64,000 bases of DNA from Flavobacteriaceae bacterium (GCA_013043685.1 JABDNT010000018.1:42618-106617), one strand, 5' to 3'. Numbered from the stretch's first letter, positions 39,077 through 48,410 are shown. Numbers and translations are program-made. Notes: generated by a model not told the origin, from the sequence alone.

Positions 39077-41713
39077 ATGAAAATAAGAGAAATAAATGCG
39101 ATGCGGGGACCCAATTACTGGTCCGTTAGACGACATAAATTAATAGTAATGGTCCTGGATCTTGAAGAGATGGAGGATCGTCCATCGAATAAGATTGAAG
39201 GGTTCCGTGAACGATTGGAGGAAATGTTTCCAACCATGTATGAGCATCGATGCTCAGTTGGAACACCCGGAGGATTTTTCCAGCGGGTTGATGAAGGAAC
39301 CTGGATGGGGCATATAATTGAACACATCGCCCTGGAAGTTCAAACATTAGCTGGTATGGACACCGGTTTTGGTCGAACCAGGGGTTATGGTGAGAAAGGA
39401 GTTTACAATGTGGTTTTTTCCTATATCGAGGAGAATGTAGGGCGTTATGCCGCAAAGGCATCCGTACGAATATGTGAGGCACTTATCGAAGGGGAAGCAT
39501 ACGATATGGAGCCCGATATTCAGGAGATGCGCGAGTTGCGTGAAGCCTCAAGGTTAGGCCCGAGTACAGGATCCATAGTAGAAGAAGCAGCCAGCAGAGG
39601 AATTCCCTGGTTGCGTTTAAATCAGTATTCCCTTTGTCAGTTAGGATATGGAGCCAATCAGAAGAGAATTCAGGCTACGGTAACTTCAGAAACAAGTAGC
39701 ATAGGGGTGGAACTGGCATGTGATAAGGAGGATACTAAATACTTGCTTGAACGAGCGGAAGTTGAGGTTCCGAAAGGGGATATCATCACCAGGGAAAGAA
39801 GCCTGGAAGATGCTTGCGACTATGTAGGGTACCCATTAGTTATAAAACCAATCGATGGTAACCATGGACGAGGGATTACAGTGGATATTCAGAACTACAA
39901 AGAGGCAGTGGTAGCATTTCATGCAGCCAAAGAAGTGTCCCGCAGGGTAATTGTGGAAAAATTCATAACAGGTGAAGACTATCGCCTGCTGGTTATTAAT
40001 CATGTATTGGTGGCTGCAGCGAAACGAACACCGGCTCACGTTATAGGGGATGGAGAATCTACGGTAAAAGAATTAGTAGATAAGGTGAATGAAGATCCGC
40101 GGCGTGGTTACGGACATGAGAAGGTGCTTACCATGATCACGATCAATGATCTTACAAAGACTATCATTAAGGATGCCGGATACGCTGAGGATTCTGTGCT
40201 GCCGGAAGGTGAGAAACTTATTTTAAAAGATACAGCCAACCTGAGTACCGGTGGCACTGCTGAAGATGTTACAGACATTGTGCATCCCGCCAATGTTGCC
40301 ATGGCAGAACGAATTTCGAAAATTATTGACCTTGACATCTGTGGAATAGATATAATGACAAGTGACATTAGCAAGCCTCTTTCCGAAACCGGGGGAGCTG
40401 TGCTGGAAGTGAACGCAGGACCCGGATTCAGGATGCACCTCGCACCAACGACAGGTTTGCCGCGCAATGTGGCGGCACCAGTGGTGGACAAACTATTCCC
40501 TACTAAAGGCGATACAGGAAGAATTCCTATCGTGGCGATCACAGGTACCAATGGTAAAACGACTACCAGCCGCCTTATCGCCCATATGGCGAAGATGAGT
40601 GGATACAGGGTGGGCTATACGACAAGTGATGGCGTGTATATCCAAAACAGATTATTGATGTCCGGAGATTGTACAGGGCCCGCGAGTACTGAATTTGTCC
40701 TGAAAGATCCAACCGTGAACTTTGCGGTACTGGAGTGTGCACGGGGAGGCCTTTTAAGAGCCGGTCTCGGTTTTAAGAATTGCGATGTGGCGGTAGTCAC
40801 AAATGTAGCATCAGATCACCTGGGTCTGAAAGGAATACATACCGTGGAACAGTTGGCTAAAGTGAAAGGAGTTATTCCCGAAACTGTGTTACCCGATGGA
40901 CACGCCATTTTAAATGCTGACGACGACCTGGTATATGGAATGCGACGGAGTATTAACTCTAATCTCGCACTGTTCTCCCTGGATGAGAATAACCCTCGAA
41001 TTCAGGCTTTGCAAAGAATAGGAGGAATAACCGCGGTATACGAAAACGGTTATATTACTCTTTGCCGTGGAACCTGGAAGATGCGTATCATGAAAGCTGA
41101 AAATGTACCGCTCACTTTCGGTGGGAAGGCGCTTTTTATGATTCAGAATGTGCTGGCTGCAGTAATCGCGGCGAATGTACGGGGAATTAGTATTGAAGAT
41201 ATGAAGGCTGCCCTGGAATCATTTGTTCCCTCTTCCTCTCAGACACCCGGCCGACTCAATTTATTCGAGTTCCAGAATTTCAAGATACTACTGGACTATG
41301 CCCATAACCCTGCAGGCATGCTGGCCTTAAAACAACTAACCGATAATATGGAAGCCTCCAAGAAAGTAGGTATTATAGCGGGTGTTGGGGATCGCAGGGA
41401 TGAAGACACCAACGAAATAGGAAGTATCGCTGCCGAAATGTTCGATGAGATCATTATCCGCCAGGACAAAAGGTTGCGAGGCAGATCGGAGGAAGAACTT
41501 ATTAAATTACTGGATGATGGCATTAAAATGAAAGATCCGAAAAAGAAGACCACTATAATCCCTTCAGAAAAAGAAGCGATCACACATGCGGTGAATAATG
41601 CGGAAAAAGATTCACTTATTATCTGCTGTAGTGATGTGGTTCCCGATGCTTTGGACCTGGTAAAGAAGTTTAAGCACCAGGAAGCAACTGGGGAGAAGAT
41701 ATTTTCTCAGTAA
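39077..41713 (+). CDS. cphA: Cyanophycin synthetase
   Basis: RGPNYWSVRRHKLIVMVLDLE, GFFQRVDEGTWMGHIIEHIALEVQTLAGMDTGFGRTR, ATP-grasp region, Mur-ligase P-loop AITGTNGKTTTSRLIAHM and DYAHNPAG. Confidence 0.96.
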   Translation: MKIREINAMRGPNYWSVRRHKLIVMVLDLEEMEDRPSNKIEGFRERLEEMFPTMYEHRCSVGTPGGFFQRVDEGTWMGHIIEHIALEVQTLAGMDTGFGRTRGYGEKGVYNVVFSYIEENVGRYAAKASVRICEALIEGEAYDMEPDIQEMRELREASRLGPSTGSIVEEAASRGIPWLRLNQYSLCQLGYGANQKRIQATVTSETSSIGVELACDKEDTKYLLERAEVEVPKGDIITRERSLEDACDYVGYPLVIKPIDGNHGRGITVDIQNYKEAVVAFHAAKEVSRRVIVEKFITGEDYRLLVINHVLVAAAKRTPAHVIGDGESTVKELVDKVNEDPRRGYGHEKVLTMITINDLTKTIIKDAGYAEDSVLPEGEKLILKDTANLSTGGTAEDVTDIVHPANVAMAERISKIIDLDICGIDIMTSDISKPLSETGGAVLEVNAGPGFRMHLAPTTGLPRNVAAPVVDKLFPTKGDTGRIPIVAITGTNGKTTTSRLIAHMAKMSGYRVGYTTSDGVYIQNRLLMSGDCTGPASTEFVLKDPTVNFAVLECARGGLLRAGLGFKNCDVAVVTNVASDHLGLKGIHTVEQLAKVKGVIPETVLPDGHAILNADDDLVYGMRRSINSNLALFSLDENNPRIQALQRIGGITAVYENGYITLCRGTWKMRIMKAENVPLTFGGKALFMIQNVLAAVIAANVRGISIEDMKAALESFVPSSSQTPGRLNLFEFQNFKILLDYAHNPAGMLALKQLTDNMEASKKVGIIAGVGDRRDEDTNEIGSIAAEMFDEIIIRQDKRLRGRSEEELIKLLDDGIKMKDPKKKTTIIPSEKEAITHAVNNAEKDSLIICCSDVVPDALDLVKKFKHQEATGEKIFSQ

Positions 41714-41728
41714 TTCTTCATAAAAAAT

Positions 41729-41767
41729 AACCCTCCGTCGCCAAGGCTATGGAGGGTTCCTCAAAAA
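41729..41767 (-). terminator. Minus-strand intrinsic terminator (tgagg-preceded hairpin)
   Basis: AACCCTCC...GGAGGGTT; minus strand continues ATTTTTTATG. Similar element at 47064-47104. Confidence 0.7.
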
Positions 41768-41791
41768 ATAATTGAATTTACTAAATAACAA

Positions 41792-44191
41792 TTATCGTAT
41801 TCGTTCTACCACAAAGGTTGTTTGCTGAATTCCAGAATCAATAGTAAAAGTAGTATCCGTGTAAGCATATACCTCTACATATTGCCCAGCGGTCAAAACT
41901 TGAACGATTTCCACATCTCGGTAGATTACACCTAATGCATGATGGTTTTCAATATGTCTTTTAACAGCTGAACCATTAACGTATATTAGTAGTTCTACAT
42001 ATGCATTTGATACATTATTAGAAAGGCTTTTTACCGAAGCCGAAATCCTGTAAATTCCGTCCTCACTTACTTCAAATCTATCTGTTGTCGTGTTGAAGTT
42101 CGAACCTACAGCAATTGCAGAACTATCAAAGTTCACTTTTGTGTAAGTGAATGATGGGAGGGATTGATTTGCTGACATGGTCATTTTAGCCAAAGCGAAA
42201 TTTGAAACATTGAAATTTACGTTCGACAGATCCACTGTTTGAACTGGCTGGCCATCGTCTTCAATGGAAAGGCCTAAAGTGTCACCCAGAAGCCCAAAGT
42301 TGTCAATGGTCTGATCATCGGTATCTGCTGTCGCGTTTACGAAACTTAGTTGACCTGAGCCATCCGTTGCCACCACCTGCCCGGCAGCACCATCGGCTGC
42401 CGGCAATAGGTAGCGTCCTGTTGCCAGATTTGTTCCAAATGAAGCTCTCCCTACGAAATAACCGGCATAGTCTATCGCATTATCCGCTACTTGAGCATAA
42501 ACTCCATAATCTGTTCCCGACGTTTGAATATTGGAATAATTACCATAGGCACTTCCGGATACCGTGGGACCGATGAACGTTGTTGACGTTCCGAATAAAG
42601 TGGCAGCGCTCACACTTGAAGAGGCTGAATTTAAGGTTCCTGTAGCAGTTGCTGTAGATCCAATACTGTTGAAAAAGTTGTAATTACCAATAGCACCTGT
42701 GATCGACGTACTATTGAATTCGTTTTGTGAACCACGTGCGCTTCCACCAAATCCGGCCCCGAACGAATTATACATAGCTGTTTTAGTTCCGCCATTTCCG
42801 GAGAAAGAGTTTCGAATCGCCTGAATGGAAGTACCGGTACTATTCCCTGAAATACTATTGGAGATAGCATACACATTTGTGGTTCCATTAGCAGTTATTA
42901 GATTATCGAATCCTTTTAGCAGACCGGAAGTTCCAGCACCCATACTTTGACGAATCCCAGTGGTATTATTCGCTGGATCCGATTCCACATAGAATTTCAC
43001 ATTCGCCGGATTCGTAGTAGCACCAATTACTACATTCCCTTGTGTGAACATGTCGTCGTTAATAGCATTAGGAGCGGTGGTGGTACCAACTTCATACCAA
43101 TCGATATCCTCCTGAGCGGGATCGGAAAAGCTCAATTGCCCTGAACCATCCGTGGTGATCATTTGACCTGTGGTACCGTCTGCGGCTGGCATCAAGTAGC
43201 GTCCCGTGGAAGGATCTGTTCCAAGCGAAGTCCGGCCAATGAAATACCCTGCATAGCCCGATGGTTTCTGAACGTCTGAATAAACACCATAATGTTGCCC
43301 ACCCGCGGAGGAATTTATTATTATTTGTTCACCATATTTTGATCCCGAACCCGTTGTATTGATCACCGTTTGAACACCATATCGCTGCCCATTACCTCCG
43401 GACGAAAGGTCATTTTTTAACCCATAAAGTGCACCACTAATGGAGAATGCTCCTGGTGCTACATTTTCCAGTCCCATTGAAATGCTATTACCTGCAGAGA
43501 AATAATTCCTGAAGCCTTTGCGAACACCGTCTGCACTATTGAAGGTATTCTCGATTCCGATCTTTTGCCCGGTACCGGAATTGAGAAAGGAATTTGATAC
43601 AGCACGGATCGTTCCGTCATTACTTCCTGCTAACGAATTGCTAATTCCCGTATAATTACCGGCACCCGTAAGCACCCCTGAATTGCTCATTCCGAAATAC
43701 GTACCGCTTGGAAAGGCGCCATTTACCGAGGTTAAAATATTCGATAAATCCGTGCTCACATCACCCTGCACTAACAAGGGTGAAGTGGTGGACGTTGAGT
43801 TGCCTCCTACCGCCAGATTCCCTAAGTGGTAAATATTATCCGAGATATCATCGGCGGGATTGTTGGTTCCAACTTCATACCAGTCCGAATCGCTAGTTGC
43901 ACCGCCCACTGAAACCCAACTCATCGTTCCCTGGTCCCAGTAGTAGAAGCCTTCGGAGGGAGTTCCGTTACCGGTGACAAAAACGAGCATCCCGTCCTGA
44001 TCTACCCCCGGATCAGAGACGGGAAAGTCGTCAATTCTGGGTATTAATATTCCATCGGTGTTTGAAGGCGTGGCCACATTAGTAGCTGTAATATCTAAAC
44101 TGGATTTAGGATCGGTGTTTCCAATCCCTACTTGCGATTGAGATGTGTGGCCAACAATGCACGCCGCTACTAAAATTATTAATCGTTTCAT
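41792..44191 (-). CDS. Fibre-like surface protein with two repeat modules and C-terminal C1q/TNF-like domain
   Basis: Signal peptide; repeated DWYEVGT...YAGYFxGRxSxGT...TGRYLxPAADGxxGQ..TDGSGQLSF; C-terminal SFTYTKVNFDSSAIAVGSNFNTTTDRFEVSEDGIYRISASV...VEIVQVLTAGQYVEVYAYTDTTFTI. Confidence 0.8.
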   Translation of the reverse strand: MKRLIILVAACIVGHTSQSQVGIGNTDPKSSLDITATNVATPSNTDGILIPRIDDFPVSDPGVDQDGMLVFVTGNGTPSEGFYYWDQGTMSWVSVGGATSDSDWYEVGTNNPADDISDNIYHLGNLAVGGNSTSTTSPLLVQGDVSTDLSNILTSVNGAFPSGTYFGMSNSGVLTGAGNYTGISNSLAGSNDGTIRAVSNSFLNSGTGQKIGIENTFNSADGVRKGFRNYFSAGNSISMGLENVAPGAFSISGALYGLKNDLSSGGNGQRYGVQTVINTTGSGSKYGEQIIINSSAGGQHYGVYSDVQKPSGYAGYFIGRTSLGTDPSTGRYLMPAADGTTGQMITTDGSGQLSFSDPAQEDIDWYEVGTTTAPNAINDDMFTQGNVVIGATTNPANVKFYVESDPANNTTGIRQSMGAGTSGLLKGFDNLITANGTTNVYAISNSISGNSTGTSIQAIRNSFSGNGGTKTAMYNSFGAGFGGSARGSQNEFNSTSITGAIGNYNFFNSIGSTATATGTLNSASSSVSAATLFGTSTTFIGPTVSGSAYGNYSNIQTSGTDYGVYAQVADNAIDYAGYFVGRASFGTNLATGRYLLPAADGAAGQVVATDGSGQLSFVNATADTDDQTIDNFGLLGDTLGLSIEDDGQPVQTVDLSNVNFNVSNFALAKMTMSANQSLPSFTYTKVNFDSSAIAVGSNFNTTTDRFEVSEDGIYRISASVKSLSNNVSNAYVELLIYVNGSAVKRHIENHHALGVIYRDVEIVQVLTAGQYVEVYAYTDTTFTIDSGIQQTTFVVERIR

Positions 44192-44293
44192 AATTCAACT
44201 GTTTTGAGGACACAGCTATAGGTGGTTATGATTCGGGCAAAAAAGGTGAATTCTTCGCGTTAAATTTAAATGCTAACTATGGGGAATAGCGAG

Positions 44294-44329
44294 AATTTTT
44301 AGCGAATGCCCGATAATTTTTAGTGAATC
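44294..44329 (+). promoter_or_regulatory. Putative LytTR-type direct repeat, upstream of the surface-protein gene
   Basis: AATTTTTAGCGAATG (44294-44308) and AATTTTTAGTGAATC (44315-44329), start-to-start 21 bp. Confidence 0.6.
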
Positions 44330-44340
44330 GATTGTTGTGG

Positions 44341-45027
44341 TTAGGACCGAAGCCGTTCCTTTATGTGTTCCTTATTTGCCGAACTCAATGGGATCTCCGT
44401 ACCATTAATGAATAAAGAGTCGATCGTCATCTTAGATATCTTCTTAAGGTTAACGATATAAGACCTGTGTGACTTGGCAAAATGAGAAGGATTTAAACCT
44501 TCTGCCGTGTGTTTAAGCGTTTTCGGGACTAGGTGTTTATGGTCTTTGGTAACCACGAAGCAGTAGTTGTCGAAAGCCTTGAGATACAGGATGTCCTGCT
44601 GATTGAGCTTATAGGTTTCCCCTTCCGATTTAATAATTAAATAATCATCCCCAGCCAGGGACAGGTTGTGCCAGGCGAGTTCGATATTGCTTCTAAGGCC
44701 TGCCTCGGTAAATGGTTTTACTATAAAGCCAAGCGGTTGGGTTTGTTTTACCCTATCTACGGTTTCTGGATCTGTTTGAGAAGTGAGATATAGATAAGGA
44801 ATATTCTTCTTATCGAATTCCATGGCGAGTTCAACTCCATCCCGCTCCCCTTCCAGTTGTATATCCAACAACACCAGGTCTGGTTTTTGTTTTTGAATAG
44901 CGGATAAAGCATCGTCATAATTCTCGGCATCACCAATTACATTGAATCCCTGCTTTTGTAATGCAGTTTCTATAGTGGCTGCGATTAATGGTTCGTCTTC
45001 AACGATAAAAATACTCAATGAATGCAT
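44341..45027 (-). CDS. LytTR-family response regulator
   Basis: Receiver FIVEDEPLIAATIETAL...PDLVLLDIQLEGERDG; LytTR domain LKAFDNYCFVVTKDHKHLVPKTLKHTAEGL..FAKSHRSYIVNLKKI. Confidence 0.95.
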   Translation of the reverse strand: MHSLSIFIVEDEPLIAATIETALQKQGFNVIGDAENYDDALSAIQKQKPDLVLLDIQLEGERDGVELAMEFDKKNIPYLYLTSQTDPETVDRVKQTQPLGFIVKPFTEAGLRSNIELAWHNLSLAGDDYLIIKSEGETYKLNQQDILYLKAFDNYCFVVTKDHKHLVPKTLKHTAEGLNPSHFAKSHRSYIVNLKKISKMTIDSLFINGTEIPLSSANKEHIKERLRS

Positions 45028-45073
45028 CTAATCTTATTATTCCAATCTATTCTAAAAATAGACAAAGCAGTGT

Positions 45074-45110
45074 AATTATTTAGTGAATGCAGAAAATTAT
45101 TTAGTGAAAG
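45074..45110 (+). promoter_or_regulatory. Putative LytTR-type direct repeat, upstream of the LytTR regulator gene
   Basis: AATTATTTAGTGAATG (45074-45089) and AATTATTTAGTGAAAG (45095-45110), start-to-start 21 bp. Confidence 0.6.
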
Positions 45111-45115
45111 CAGGT

Positions 45116-47011
45116 CTATGAAAGTAAATTATACCTGCTCACGTTCAGAGTTGCGACGGTTCCTTTTACCGGGGCATTCTCGAATTGTAAGGTAGCTTTC
45201 AGTTTCTTGGCAAGTGCTTTCATTAGTTTAATTCCGAAGGAACTTTCGAGTACTTCTTCCGGCATCCCTTTACCATTATCACTTACCGTTAAAACGAGTT
45301 CATCACCATCTTTTTGAAAGTCAATATCCAACTGCCGCTCAGAATCAAGCGAGTCAAAAGCATGTTTCAACACATTGGTGATCAGTTCATTCAGGATAAG
45401 GCCAATAGGAGTGATCGATTCGATGTCCAGCATCATCGACTCTACGTTAAGCTTATAATCGACTTTATTACCATCATCCTGATGACTTTCGAAGATCTCT
45501 TTAGTAAGATCATCAAAATATTCCCGGGTATCGATTCCCACCAATTGATCTTTATTATATAATTTCTGATGAATCAGAACCATAGACTTCACCCTGTTCT
45601 GTGCCTCTTTTATGGCCCGCTGGGCTTCGGTATCCTCCATATTCTCCGATTGTAAGTAGAGAAGTGACGAAACGATCTGAAAGCTGTTCTTCACGCGATG
45701 GTGAGTTTCTTTTAAAAGGACATTCTTTTCATCTACGGTAGCTTCCAGTAGCTTTTTCTGCCGGGCTAGTTTTTGATTTTTCTTCCTGTTTTTAACGAAA
45801 AAGAAACTTATTATTCCCAGAATCACAAATACAGAACCTAAGATCCAGTATAATAATTTCTGAGATGCAGCTTGCTGTTCTAGCTTACGATCCTTGGTCT
45901 GCAGATCGTATTTTACCTCGAGCTCAGCTACATTCTTCTTGGTTTTTTCTGAAACCAGCGTATCGCGTAGCTCAGCCTCTAAATTTTTGTATAACAGAGC
46001 ATTCTTATAATCGCTACTTGTCTCATACAGACTCGATAGTTTCCCGTAAAGAGCCATTTTTTGCTGATCACGATCCGTAGTGTCAAGGCTCTTAATAATG
46101 GGAAGAAGTAAATCTATTGCGTCTTCTGTCAAATTCGATTTAAGATAAATATCCGATAAAGAAAGAGAACTATACAGTAAGGCGTTTAATGCGCCCAGAC
46201 TGTCACTAACACGAATCACATCGCGATATCTCAGAATATTAGCTTCTGTAGCTGCGGTATCAAATATATGATTCATCGGTAAATGTGTGAAGGGCGTTTC
46301 GGGTTGCCGTTTTTGGTAATATGCAGCAAGTATCTCGGTGAATTTCGCCTGCTGCGTTATTTCTCCGATACGTTTGAAATAGTCTACGAGAACATAGAGA
46401 TAAAATCCTTTTTCAGGATGGTCATCTACCGTATTCAGGTTATCCCAGGCTTTGAGATAACGTTCTGTTGCGCTGTTATAATCTTCAATCGATTCGTACA
46501 CCATACCTTTGGAATAATTGATACTGGTTATCGCATCCACGAGCTCCAGATCGACTGCCAGCGGTTCTGCCGAATTGAGATGATCCATGGCTTCATCCGG
46601 TCTATTTTGGAAGATATAGGTGTTAGCAAGGTTCACATGAAACCACATTAGATCAAGAGTCTCATTAAGATCTTCACTTAACGCTAAACCGATCGTAAAA
46701 TATTCCATTGCTTTTTCGGGAATGTCCCGGGTTACCAGATACGCACCATATTCACCGCATACAATCATTTTGGCAAAAGAAGAGACGGAATTTTCAAGGA
46801 GATATTCAAATAATGGGATAGCGTCTTCCTTGTCCAGGACTTCAATTTTATTCCGGAGCTGTTTTAATTGGACACGTACGTTCTCCTTATCCAGTTTGGA
46901 AATAGATACGCTAACACTATCGATATATTTTCGGTCGACCGATTGAGCCCGGGAGTTCAGGGCAACAAGTAAAATGCAAAGCAGCAAGATCGATCTAATC
47001 ATAAAGGGCAT
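45116..47011 (-). CDS. TPR-containing sensor histidine kinase (HisKA_2 family)
   Basis: TPR-like region, TM LLYWILGSVFVILGIISFFF, LLKETHHRVKNSFQIVSSLLYLQSE and HATPase LILNELITNVLKHAF. Confidence 0.93.
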   Translation of the reverse strand: MPFMIRSILLLCILLVALNSRAQSVDRKYIDSVSVSISKLDKENVRVQLKQLRNKIEVLDKEDAIPLFEYLLENSVSSFAKMIVCGEYGAYLVTRDIPEKAMEYFTIGLALSEDLNETLDLMWFHVNLANTYIFQNRPDEAMDHLNSAEPLAVDLELVDAITSINYSKGMVYESIEDYNSATERYLKAWDNLNTVDDHPEKGFYLYVLVDYFKRIGEITQQAKFTEILAAYYQKRQPETPFTHLPMNHIFDTAATEANILRYRDVIRVSDSLGALNALLYSSLSLSDIYLKSNLTEDAIDLLLPIIKSLDTTDRDQQKMALYGKLSSLYETSSDYKNALLYKNLEAELRDTLVSEKTKKNVAELEVKYDLQTKDRKLEQQAASQKLLYWILGSVFVILGIISFFFVKNRKKNQKLARQKKLLEATVDEKNVLLKETHHRVKNSFQIVSSLLYLQSENMEDTEAQRAIKEAQNRVKSMVLIHQKLYNKDQLVGIDTREYFDDLTKEIFESHQDDGNKVDYKLNVESMMLDIESITPIGLILNELITNVLKHAFDSLDSERQLDIDFQKDGDELVLTVSDNGKGMPEEVLESSFGIKLMKALAKKLKATLQFENAPVKGTVATLNVSRYNLLS

Positions 47012-47063
47012 TCAAAGTATAGTTCTTAAACTACCTCAAAATACTAAAATATTTCACTGAATA

Positions 47064-47104
47064 AAAAACACTCCGTCACTAATGCAGCGGAGGGGTACCC
47101 TCAA
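47064..47104 (-). terminator. Minus-strand intrinsic terminator (tgagg-preceded hairpin)
   Basis: Minus strand: TTTGAGGGTACCCCTCCGctgcattagtgaCGGAGTGTTTTTTATT. Confidence 0.6.
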
Positions 47105-47200
47105 ACAAATATATTTTCAAGAGATTCATGAAACCTCTATGAATATATATAGAAATGAAGAATGTGTGAATTCGGTTAAGGTGAAATTGAAACCTGGAGA

Positions 47201-47236
47201 AAATAGAAAAGCCACCACAGAAGTGATGGCTTTTCG
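47201..47236. terminator. Intrinsic terminator downstream of the GH92/glycosylasparaginase operon
   Basis: aaaagccaccac-agaa-gtgatggctttt hairpin. Confidence 0.65.
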
Positions 47237-47397
47237 CCCCAAATTTGATCGATTCGCTTAAGCGTATCAACCTACTTATGTAATGCAAAATTATGAAAAA
47301 ATATCGTTTGTTCCCACATTTTTACCGATAATCTGTAAAAAGTGCAAAGGTTTAAGATAATGTTAACTTATTGATTAAAAGATTTTTAAATCTTCGC

Positions 47398-48399
47398 TTA
47401 GGGTTTTTTATTATAGAAATCAGACGGGTTGTTTTCATTTTTATCATTTTGATATTTTGTAACCCAAAAACCTTCATGGATCGAATAAGAACCTGTCTCA
47501 CCGTGCTTATTTACAGCGATATAGCCTACCTGGAAATCCTTAATACTATCGTTTTTCGCAACAATCCGACCAATAGCCTCCTCGCAGGCCTCCTGTGGTG
47601 ATTTCCCCTGGCGCATTAATTCCACTATAAGAAAACTGCCAACCGTTTTTAATACTTCTTCCCCTAATCCCGTCGCGGTCGCGCCACCTACTTCATTATC
47701 AATAAAAAGACCTGAACCAATAATAGGGGAATCTCCTACGCGGCCCGCCATTTTGTACGCTAAACCACTTGTAGTACAACCCCCGGCGATGTCTCCATTA
47801 CTATCAATAGCAAGCATTCCAATAGTATCGTGATTTTCAATATTGATGACCGGTTTGTATTCGGAGGTTTCTTTCCATTTCTCCCAGGCTTTCCGTGAAG
47901 CTTCCGTAAGCAGATCTTCCGGCTCAAATCCCGATTCTAAGGCAAATTGTTCAGCTCCCTTTCCTGCCAGTATCACGTGTGGCGTATCCTCCATAACTTT
48001 TCTCGCTACGGATATAGGATGTTTTATATTCTGAAGATAAACAACTGCACCGTAGTTTCCGTCCCTATTCATAATACAGGCATCCAATGTGACGTTTCCG
48101 TCCCTGTCGGGAAGACCTCCAAGGCCTACCGACTGCCCTTCAGCATTAGCTTCTTCCACCATACACCCTGCTTCAATCGCGTCGAGGGAACTCTTTCCTT
48201 GCTGAAGTACATCCCAGGCTTTTGCCGTGGCATCATGTACATTCCAGGTAGCTACCACCACAGGTAATGTAATTCCTCCTGTCGTAGCCGGGATATTTTC
48301 CGTCACGGTTACTTCTTCCTTGCAACTTAAAGCAGAGGCCCCGGCTACCACTCCGATTCCTGTGAGTGATGCATTCTGAATAAATGTTCTTCTTTTCAT
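47398..48399 (-). CDS. N4-(beta-N-acetylglucosaminyl)-L-asparaginase-like, Tat-type lipoprotein
   Basis: MKRRTFIQNASLTGIGVVAGASALSCKEE; nucleophile region NHDTIGMLAIDSNGDIAGGCTTSGLAYKMAGRVGDSPIIGSGLF. Confidence 0.9.
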   Translation of the reverse strand: MKRRTFIQNASLTGIGVVAGASALSCKEEVTVTENIPATTGGITLPVVVATWNVHDATAKAWDVLQQGKSSLDAIEAGCMVEEANAEGQSVGLGGLPDRDGNVTLDACIMNRDGNYGAVVYLQNIKHPISVARKVMEDTPHVILAGKGAEQFALESGFEPEDLLTEASRKAWEKWKETSEYKPVINIENHDTIGMLAIDSNGDIAGGCTTSGLAYKMAGRVGDSPIIGSGLFIDNEVGGATATGLGEEVLKTVGSFLIVELMRQGKSPQEACEEAIGRIVAKNDSIKDFQVGYIAVNKHGETGSYSIHEGFWVTKYQNDKNENNPSDFYNKKP

Positions 48400-48410
48400 G
48401 ATTGGTCTGA

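Noticed and set aside
46283-46651. 122-aa plus ORF inside the HisKA_2 kinase gene
   Set aside because: Antisense to a well-supported kinase gene.
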